This document shows, piece after piece, positions 58,176 through 64,000 of a stretch of DNA of 64,000 nucleotides. The position numbers and the translations under genes are program-made. The DNA is taken from contig CAVSKB010000013.1 in NCBI GenBank assembly GCA_963728295.1, positions 62,001-126,000 of the forward strand, read 5' to 3'. The stretch is from DATJKD01 sp963728295. GTDB lineage: Bacteria; Pseudomonadota; Gammaproteobacteria; Steroidobacterales; Steroidobacteraceae. Every line of letters begins with the position of its first letter. Position 1 is the stretch's first letter. Under the pieces are notes generated by a model, which was not told the origin of the DNA, searched no databases, and worked only from the letters and a program-made list of their open reading frames with translations.

Positions 58176-58997
58176 GTGACGGGGAATGACGGCGTGATCG
58201 CGGCGGCGGTGCCTTACGCGGCGCCGATGACGGAACGGCCGCGTTTCCACGCCAATGACGCCTCGCGCGACGTGCTCGCGATCGAGCGGCTCGTCATGCA
58301 GGTTGCAAACGCTCGCAACGCCAACCCTCCGCCCGATCTCGAGCGCGAAGGGTTCGAGCTCTTCCACCACCGGAGCACGCTTGCCGACTTTCGCGATCCG
58401 GCGGTCATCGAGTCGCGCCACAGCGGCGAGATCCGCGACCTGCTGCTCGCGGTGAGCGGCGCAGACGCCGTCACCGTCGTTCCGCGCGGGGTCCTCCGCT
58501 TCGCCGAGCGCTCTCCCGAATGCGGGCAGTACGACAATTCGCACCCGGCACGTTTCGTCCACGTCGACGTGAGCAACGCAACGGCCGCAGTTTTTTCCGC
58601 AGAGGCGAACCCGTTCCCGGAGCGCCGCCTGCGGCGCTTCTGCCAGTACAACGTCTGGCGCGCACTGTCGCCGCCGCCGCAGGATGTGCCGCTGGCGGTC
58701 TGCGATGCACGTACGGTTGAGCCTGCGGACCTGGTGGCTGCCGATGCCGTATTCGATTCGACAAGCTCACCGGAATGGACTTTCGAGGCCCTGGTCGTCC
58801 TGGGGAGCACCCGGCACCGCTGGTCGTACTTCCGTGACATGCACCGTGACGAAGTACTGATATTCAAGACCAACGATTCCGGCCCCTCGCGGGCGCACTG
58901 CGTGCCGCACGTCGCCGTGGACGATCCCAGCTGTCCGCCCGGCACGCCTGCGCGGATGAGCATCGAGATGCGGGGCACCGCCTACTGGTACGCCTGA
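58176..58997 (+). CDS. CmcJ/NvfI-family putative Fe(II)/2-oxoglutarate oxygenase
   Basis: GTG at 58176 is chosen because GGAGGT lies four bases upstream; the longer frame from 58158 lacks a site. About 273 residues. CQYNVWRALSPPPQDVPLAV and CDARTVEPADLVAADAVFDS, then HRWSYFRDMHRDEVLIFKTN and DSGPSRAHCVPHVAVDDPSC, are the conserved blocks of the CmcJ/AsaB/NvfI-like family, with HxD-like and distal His candidates. Family members are mostly fungal or antibiotic-pathway oxygenases; a catabolic role is not established. It follows the GST by 31 bases. Possibly hydroxylates or demethylates an aromatic side chain. Confidence 0.78.
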   Translation: MTGNDGVIAAAVPYAAPMTERPRFHANDASRDVLAIERLVMQVANARNANPPPDLEREGFELFHHRSTLADFRDPAVIESRHSGEIRDLLLAVSGADAVTVVPRGVLRFAERSPECGQYDNSHPARFVHVDVSNATAAVFSAEANPFPERRLRRFCQYNVWRALSPPPQDVPLAVCDARTVEPADLVAADAVFDSTSSPEWTFEALVVLGSTRHRWSYFRDMHRDEVLIFKTNDSGPSRAHCVPHVAVDDPSCPPGTPARMSIEMRGTAYWYA

Positions 58998-59019
58998 GGC
59001 TCCGGTGCGCCGCGCGGGC

Positions 59020-59100
59020 TCAACGTGCGGCCAGGCGTCCGTTACGCCAGTCGTAGCCGTCAGGCGGGCCGTGAACTTCCCAGTAATCGGGCAGCTTCAT
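59020..59100 (-). pseudogene. Possible 26-codon gene remnant
   Basis: Reads MKLPDYWEVHGPPDGYDWRN then GRLAAR and stop, with open frame extending further upstream (RLSALALRMKLPDYW). The pattern L-P-x-Y-W-x-x-H-G-x-P resembles the C-terminal tails of TPR/adenylate-cyclase-like proteins, such as the family of the protein at 21449. No ribosome site and no rest of the gene. It lies antisense in the 216-base gap before the cupin gene. Weak. Confidence 0.25.
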
Positions 59101-59212
59101 GCGAAGCGCCAAGGCGCTGAGCCGCGACGCGTCATTCCGCACCGCGCGGCGCTTGCAGGCCGTCGCCGGCTGCATCACAGTGCCCGCAGCGCAAGCCAGA
59201 GGGGTGACTGTC

Positions 59213-59746
59213 ATGCCGGAACGTGCCAGCGGTGAGTTCTGGGCGACGCTGAAGCCGATCGCCAGCGTCTTCAAGCCGGACGCGATGCCGGAATCATACC
59301 TGGCGAACGCACCCACCGAGGACGATCGCTACTACGTGCCGATCTCCGACACCGTGTCGTCGCGGCCGCTCTGGATCTCGCCGCAGCGCAACCAATGGTG
59401 CGACATCTTGATGGCGAAGGGCGCCGGGCTGGTGAACCGCCATTACCACCCGCACGAGGTCTTCGCCTACACGATCTCGGGAAAGTGGGGCTATCTCGAG
59501 CACGACTGGACGGCCACTGCGGGTGACTTCGTCTACGAGACACCCGGCGAAGGACACACGCTCGTCGCCTATGAGCACAAGGACCCGATGCGGGTCTTTT
59601 TCAACGTCAAGGGACCACTGATCTGGCTCGACGAGGAAGGCAAGTCGGTCGGGCACTTCGACGTCCACGACTACATCGCGATGGCGAAGGTGCACTACGA
59701 GGAGGTCGGACTCGGGGCGGGCTACATCGAGAAGCTGTTTCGCTGA
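59213..59746 (+). CDS. Cupin of the 2,4'-dihydroxyacetophenone dioxygenase family
   Basis: Second family member, with an intact frame, 177 residues from ATG 59213 behind AGAGGGG. RNQWCDILMAKGAGLVNRHY carries HYHPHEVFAYTISGKWGYLE, the metal histidines. TATAGDFVYETPGEGHTLVA follows, then VFFNVKGPLIWLDEEGKSVG and HFDVHDYIAMAKVHYEEVGL. It is more distant from the copy at 2389 than simple duplication would give: HxHPHE against HRHRG at the metal site. Downstream of the CmcJ-like gene and 20 bases ahead of a VOC protein. Likely acts on an aryl ketone or hydroxyacetophenone-type fragment (inference). Confidence 0.87.
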   Translation: MPERASGEFWATLKPIASVFKPDAMPESYLANAPTEDDRYYVPISDTVSSRPLWISPQRNQWCDILMAKGAGLVNRHYHPHEVFAYTISGKWGYLEHDWTATAGDFVYETPGEGHTLVAYEHKDPMRVFFNVKGPLIWLDEEGKSVGHFDVHDYIAMAKVHYEEVGLGAGYIEKLFR

Positions 59747-59765
59747 GCTGTCCTGCCGACGGTCT

Positions 59766-60180
59766 ATGCCAATCACGCATCTCGAGCACTTCCTGGTGCT
59801 CACCGACGACATCGAGGCGACGCGCGACTTCTACCGCGACGCGCTCGGTCTCACGGTCGGGCCGCGTCCGCCGCTGCCGTTCGCCGGTTACTGGCTCTAC
59901 GCGGGCGGGGCGCCCTGCGTGCACATCGCGGAGCGCGCGAGCTACACCGCATCGTCGGCGCCGGCTGGAATACCCGTCTCGGCGCGCACGGCGGGCACCG
60001 GGCCCTTTGACCATGCGGCGTTCATCGCCGAGGACTTCGACGAGATTTCCGGCCGTCTCGCGCGCCACGGCGTAAAGGCACATCTCAACGTCGTGCCGGG
60101 CAACGGGCTACGCCAGCTCTTCGTCCTCGATCCGAACGGCGCTGAAAGTCGAGATCAATATCCCGGCTGAGGCGCGCTGA
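59766..60180 (+). CDS. VOC-superfamily (glyoxalase/extradiol-type) protein, frameshift near C terminus
   Basis: Single VOC domain, about 137 residues. The first metal ligand is in ITHLEHFLVLTDDIEATRDF, the second in GTGPFDHAAFIAEDFDEISG. The third, a Glu, comes only after a shift near 60140, where the sequence becomes KVEINIPAEAR and stops at 60180. This recovered Glu argues that the shift is an error. GYWLYAGGAPCVHIAERASY lies between. Roles in the fold include lactoylglutathione lyase, extradiol dioxygenase and isomerase. Its 3' end overlaps the convergent zinc dehydrogenase by 26 bases. Confidence 0.83.
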
Positions 60181-61218
60181 CGTCGACCAGCAGCTTGAGC
60201 GCTTCCTGGCGATGCAGCCGCTCGAAGCCGTCCTCGATGATCCGCTCGAGCGGGATCGTCGAGACCCAGCCCTCGGTCGGGAACGTTCCTTCCGCCATCG
60301 CCTCAATCACAGCCGGGAAGTCGTTGCACGACAGCGCGACGCCCGTGAGCCGGACCTCGGGCATCAGCAGGTCGAACGGCGGTATTACGATCGGTTTCTC
60401 GTGGATCGCGACCACGACGAAGTTCCCGTCGATGCGCGTGCCGAGCAGCCCGGCGCGAATCGCGGCCGGAACGCCCGCCGCGTCGACCGAGGCGTGGGCG
60501 CCGTGACCGCCCGTCAGGTCGCGGATCGCCGTGACGACGTCGGCCTCGCCGCGGATCGAGTACCACGGACGCGCCGAGACCGAGCATTACCTGTCGGCGA
60601 AGCGGCGACGGGTCGCTCACGATCACCCGTATGCCGCGGGCGCGCAGGACGAGAAAGACCCCGATGCCGATCGGGCCGGCGCCGTGCAGGGCGACGGTCT
60701 GGCCGGCTTCAACGTGGCAGCGGCGCACGGTGCTCCAGGCGATCGCCATCGGCTCGATCAGCGCGCCCTGCGCGCGGTGAGAGCGCCGCGGGCAGCCGGT
60801 GCGCCATCGAGCGTCGCACGACGGTGTACTCCGCGAGTCCGCCACCTGCGCGGTTGTAGCCATGGAAGGCGAGCAGGCGGCAGTGGTTGTAATGACCGGA
60901 GGAGCAATCGAGGCAGCGGCCGCAGGTCTCGACGGGTTCGACTGCGACCCGGTCGCCAAACTCGAGATCCTCAACGCCTGCGCCGAGCCCCACCACCGTG
61001 CCACATAGCTCGTGTCCGAAGATCACAGGGTTCTTCACCCCGGTCAGCGGGTGTGGCTCGGTGCGTGTCGTCATCGGACCCGCGTAGTACTCGTGCAGGT
61101 CGCTGCCGCAGATGCCGTTGTAGTGAACGCGGAGCTTTACGTCGCCCGGTCCCGGCTCGGGCTCGGGCACGTCCTCGAGCCTCAGATCGCAGCGACCGTG
61201 AAAGACCGCGGCGCGCAC
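60155..61218 (-). CDS. Zinc-dependent medium-chain alcohol dehydrogenase (butanediol dehydrogenase-like), frameshifted
   Basis: About 354 residues. Catalytic zinc ligands: Cys in HYNGICGSDLHEYYAGP, His-Glu in VIFGHELCGTVVGLGAGVED. The structural-zinc cysteines are CGRCLDCSSGHYNHC. The Rossmann domain has TVALHGAGPIGIGVFLVLRA, and the tail IIEDGFERLHRQEALKLLVD. Shifts near 60775, 60590 and 60480. ATG 61218, twenty bases after the isomerase stop, so the two share an operon. Oxidises a secondary alcohol or diol. A glycerol-side-chain substrate is possible but unproven. Confidence 0.87.
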
Positions 61219-61238
61219 GGGACGGCCTCCGGCTTACG

Positions 61239-62099
61239 TCAAGCGCCGAACTGCGCGCGCGTCGTGCTGTACGCCCGTTGCACGACCTCGGCGAGCGGCA
61301 GACCGTGGCGATGCGCGGCGTTCAGTACCTCGATACCCCAGGGCCCGGAATAGCCCGCGCGCATCAGCCGGTCGACGAACCCACGCACGTCGAACTCCCC
61401 CTCGCCGCAGAACTGGCGGTGGCCGATCGTTTCCTCGTGCAACGTCATGCCCGGCGGACTCTTCAGGTACCCGTCGTTGATCTCGATGCTGCCAAGGTAA
61501 CGCTGCGGGATGGCAGCGACGCGCTCATAGGGAATCCCGAGCTTCACCACGTGCCATAGATCGATGCAGAGCCCGCCGTTCGGCTGATCGGCGCCCTCGA
61601 CGAGCGCGAGCGCGTCTTCGAGCGAGTCGATCACCGAGAACGGCATCAGCTCGAAGACGACACGTGTGCCGTGGTCGGCGGCCTCGCGGCAGAGCCCGGC
61701 GAATGCATCGATGAGCTGCGGCATGCTCACAGGGGAATCGAAGAAGTCGCCGACCTTGATGTGACGGGCGCCGAGCGCTCGTGCGCTCTCGAGCAGCGTC
61801 CTGCGCAGAGTGTCGGACGCGGTCCGTCGCTCGCCGGGCGGCAGGAACCAGTCGGTGAGGAACTCGAGCTCGAGGTGGCGGATGCCGTTGTCCTCGAGTA
61901 TCCGCCGCATCTCGGCCAGGCTATGGCGCTCCCGCAGATGCAGCAGGTCGGCGTGCCAGATGCCGAGGCCGGTAAATCCGGCCTTCGATGCAGCCTCCGC
62001 ACGCTCGCGCAGACCAAACGGGCTCCACTCGTGATCCGTGTGCGGCTCCGCGCCGCCGCAGATCGTCCAGTACGAGGCGAGCAGCTCGGCGCGGCTCAT
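61239..62099 (-). CDS. Sugar-phosphate isomerase/epimerase-like TIM barrel
   Basis: 286 residues, AP-endonuclease-2 (xylose isomerase-like) fold. ASKAGFTGLGIWHADLLHLR, NGIRHLELEFLTDWFLPPGE, then the metal residues in RVVFELMPFSVIDSLEDALA (Glu), GGLCIDLWHVVKLGIPYERV (Asp, His), SIEINDGYLKSPPG and GPWGIEVLNAAHRHG (Glu). The fold covers isomerases, epimerases and 3-dehydroshikimate dehydratases; the last would feed protocatechuate, which makes it worth checking here. The ATG overlaps the stop of a 26-codon upstream frame. Intact. Confidence 0.88.
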   Translation of the reverse strand: MSRAELLASYWTICGGAEPHTDHEWSPFGLRERAEAASKAGFTGLGIWHADLLHLRERHSLAEMRRILEDNGIRHLELEFLTDWFLPPGERRTASDTLRRTLLESARALGARHIKVGDFFDSPVSMPQLIDAFAGLCREAADHGTRVVFELMPFSVIDSLEDALALVEGADQPNGGLCIDLWHVVKLGIPYERVAAIPQRYLGSIEINDGYLKSPPGMTLHEETIGHRQFCGEGEFDVRGFVDRLMRAGYSGPWGIEVLNAAHRHGLPLAEVVQRAYSTTRAQFGA

Positions 62100-62176
62100 C
62101 GTGCACGCGCCTTTCGGAGTGGGATGGTCTCCGCCGGCCGCGTGCGTGTCAGGTCATCGTCGCTGAGGTATCGCAT
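62096..62176 (-). CDS. 26-codon ORF coupled to the isomerase gene; resembles an amidohydrolase leader
   Basis: MRYLSDDDLTRTRPAETIPL followed by RKARAR and stop, with the stop overlapping the isomerase ATG (ATGA). The first ten residues match MRFLSDADLA, the leader of the amidohydrolase at 25465, in eight or so positions. It may be a leader peptide for coupling, or the remnant of a lost amidohydrolase gene. No clear ribosome site. Confidence 0.35.
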   Translation of the reverse strand: MRYLSDDDLTRTRPAETIPLRKARAR

Positions 62177-62296
62177 GATTTTCGCATCTAGCTACGGGTC
62201 GCCTCGCGGAACTCGATCATGGCGGAATAAATCCTCTACACCTAAGGCAATTGGTTCCGGCGCGCGGTGCGGCCGGCAAACCCTGGTCTCAACTGC

Positions 62297-63419
62297 TCAG
62301 CGGGGGGTGAAGCTCTTCGGTATGGGAGGACCGGCGGCCGGATTGAAGTCGCGATAGTCGAGATCCAGGTACTGCAGCATCGTTGCGGCGACATCGCTCT
62401 GAGTGACATCGGGAAAGTTGCTCACTTCGCCGATCGCCGGCGTCTCCGGGCCCAGGATCGCGATCCAGATGTCCTGGCTGCCCTGGATGCCGGTGTCGTG
62501 GTCGACCCAGTCCGCGGTCGTTCGCCCGCGGCCGTGGTCGGTCGTGACGATCAGTGTCGTTCGATCGCGGTATCGATCGAGGCTCTGCACCGTGCGCCAG
62601 AGCTCTGCCAGCTGACTGTCGACCAGATGCAGGTATTCGAGCACGAGGTCGTAGCGGCGCGCGTGTGCCCAGTCGTCCGACTGGCCGAGCCCCAGCCACA
62701 GGACACGCGGCTGGTGCTTGCGCAGGTAGGCGAGGGCGATGCGGAAGCTGAGGGAATCGTTGCTGCTCTCCTCCCAGGGCTCCATGACCTCCTTGCGCAA
62801 CGCGGCCAGTTGATCCATCTCGGGCGTGCTGAGCGCAGCGGGCACCGGTTCGAAGGCGCCGTTCATGAAGAAGGTCCCGTCGCTGCGCGAAGCGGCCATC
62901 TTGAAACCGTCCCAGGACCCGATCTGCGCCACCTCCGTCGCCTTGAGATCGAGCTTGCGGTGAACGTAGTCGAGAACGGTCTGGTGCGGATAGCGCACCA
63001 GGTCGTTCGAGCGAACGTCGGGCTGCGGCTGTCCGGTGAGTATCTCGGAGTATCCGGGGTAGGAGAACCACATTGGGTTGCGCACCGTGACCTTGCTGCC
63101 GCGTGCCTGGTTGCCGAGGACCATTCCGGACGGTGCGAGTGTCTGTCCAGAACCATGGCATCAGCGCGGCGCGACGCTCCTCGGGCGTCGCGCGCCAGTA
63201 GCGCTTGCGCGTGACCTCGATGTCCTCGGCGCCCGACCGCGCGTCGTCGGCGGCGATCGTGGCGTCCATGCCCGCGAACAACTCCTGGACCCGCACGCCG
63301 TCCAGCGTGACCAGGATGACGTTGTGATCGTTCGCGGCGGAGGCCGTGCCCGCAATCAGCAGGCCGCCGATCAGTGCGATGCACAGCGTCGAGCCGGGAG
63401 ATCCGATGTGGCGACTCAT
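62297..63419 (-). CDS. Secreted alkaline-phosphatase-superfamily phosphodiesterase/sulfatase-like protein, one frameshift
   Basis: About 374 residues. Signal peptide TLCIALIGGLLIAGTASAAN. NVILVTLDGVRVQELFAGMD holds the metal Asp; the nucleophile region is in WFSYPGYSEILTGQPQPDVR (Ser/Thr). RVLWLGLGQSDDWAHARRYD holds Asp-His; TLIVTTDHGRGRTTADWVDH holds Asp-His, and the final His lies in DHDTGIQGSQDIW. Shift near 63150. Probably hydrolyses a phosphate or sulfate ester in the periplasm. A 197-base gap separates it from the isomerase gene. No obvious link to aromatic catabolism, though an aryl phosphate substrate would be notable next to a phenylphosphate-type kinase system. Confidence 0.85.
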
Positions 63420-63444
63420 GGCCGTTCTATACTAAGCCACAACC

Positions 63445-64000
63445 ATGAGCTACCGACTCCAGGAGACCGGCCAGGAAGTAGTGCTCGCCCCGGCCGGCAA
63501 GCCGCTTGCAAGCGTGATCTGGCTGCACGGTCTCGGGGCTGACGGTCACGATTTCGTCCCCATCGTTCCGGAGCTGCGTCTGCCGCCCGAGTCTGCCGTG
63601 CGATTCGTTTTCCCGCATGCGCCGATGCGCCCCGTGACGATCAACAACGGCATGCGGATGCGCGCCTGGTACGACATCGTGTCCCTGTCCGCGGCAGGGC
63701 CGCCGGACGAGGCAGGTATTCGAGGCTCGGCGGCATTGGTCGAGCAGTGGATCGCGCGGGAGGTCGAGTTCGGGGTTGCGCCTGGCCGCATCGTGATTGC
63801 GGGCTTCTCGCAGGGCGGGGCGATCGCATTGCACGCCGCGCTCCGGCATGCCGCTCGGCTCATGGGCATCCTGGCTCTATCCACCTATCTGCCGCTTCAC
63901 GATCGGCTTGCGGCGGAGGCGTCGCCGGCCAATCGCGACGTGCCAATCCTGATGTGCCACGGCCGGGACGATCCGGTGCTGCCGATGTCGCTGGGAGTGA
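63445..64000 (+). CDS. Carboxylesterase/phospholipase (EstB-like), partial at right edge
   Basis: Alpha/beta hydrolase running off the window; 185 residues visible. VIWLHGLGADGHDFVPIVPE (oxyanion loop), RFVFPHAPMRPVTINNGMRM, RAWYDIVSLSAAGPPDEAGI, then RIVIAGFSQGGAIALHAALR with the nucleophile Ser in GFSQGG, and the acid in MCHGRDDPVLPMSLG. The His and C terminus lie beyond the edge. A typical cytoplasmic carboxylesterase of about 220 residues. Divergent from the phosphodiesterase, 25 bases apart. Confidence 0.9.
   Translation, partial: MSYRLQETGQEVVLAPAGKPLASVIWLHGLGADGHDFVPIVPELRLPPESAVRFVFPHAPMRPVTINNGMRMRAWYDIVSLSAAGPPDEAGIRGSAALVEQWIAREVEFGVAPGRIVIAGFSQGGAIALHAALRHAARLMGILALSTYLPLHDRLAAEASPANRDVPILMCHGRDDPVLPMSLGV

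Overview
The window is one high-GC chromosomal stretch that reads as a dense island for catabolism of lignin-derived aromatics. There is no transposase, integrase, phage gene, tRNA or CRISPR array. The host is probably a gammaproteobacterium: two TonB-dependent receptors, a TPR protein with the two-helix N terminus common in Steroidobacter/Xanthomonadales-type genomes, and Gram-negative GSTs. That placement is an inference. Many genes are broken by one- or two-base shifts while the protein sequence stays conserved across frames. I treat these as sequencing or assembly errors and give gene bounds across the shifts.

Left end (1-8570). A minus-strand block runs GntR/FCD regulator, TonB receptor, phenylphosphate-synthase-like alpha subunit, cupin, beta subunit, biotin carboxyl carrier and biotin carboxylase, which runs off the left edge. 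It matches the dikinase plus biotin-carboxylase logic of acetovanillone (aryl methyl ketone) catabolism, the Acv and Hpe systems. A palindromic operator region separates it from a divergent ligM-like O-demethylase and metF (8574-10932).

Ring cleavage (10945-21387). A tightly overlapping minus-strand operon carries the whole protocatechuate 4,5-cleavage pathway (ligK, ligU/galD, a DUF1932 dehydrogenase, ligJ, ligI, ligA, ligB, ligC), then an aldo-keto reductase and a P450. It diverges from a LysR-type regulator that appears to carry two tandem DNA-binding domains.

Middle (21449-45830). TPR signalling-type protein, alpha/beta hydrolase, exported amidohydrolase, PQQ dehydrogenase-cytochrome c; an operon of MFS, lignostilbene-type dioxygenase and AAHS-family aromatic acid symporter; divergent MarR, FadB-like enzyme and amidohydrolase; SnoaL protein; MFS plus acetoacetyl-CoA-synthetase-type ligase; GDSL esterase; MDR reductase; aldehyde dehydrogenase; second PQQ dehydrogenase.

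Right part (46079-64000). A second TonB receptor with a terminator; two translationally coupled LigF-like glutathione transferases divergent from a LigD-like C-alpha dehydrogenase (a beta-aryl-ether cleavage module); ThDP enzyme; LigW-like decarboxylase; semialdehyde-type dehydrogenase; AraC and MarR regulators; a Nu-class GST operon with a CmcJ-like oxygenase, a second dihydroxyacetophenone-dioxygenase-type cupin and a VOC protein; then zinc alcohol dehydrogenase, TIM-barrel isomerase, phosphodiesterase and a partial carboxylesterase.

Working model (inference): lignin dimers enter through the TonB receptors. LigD-like, LigF-like and Nu-GST enzymes cut the beta-ether. Aryl ketones and side chains are shortened by the dikinase/carboxylase, CoA ligase, lignostilbene dioxygenase and aldehyde dehydrogenases. 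LigM plus MetF remove the methyl group, and lig enzymes convert protocatechuate to pyruvate and oxaloacetate.
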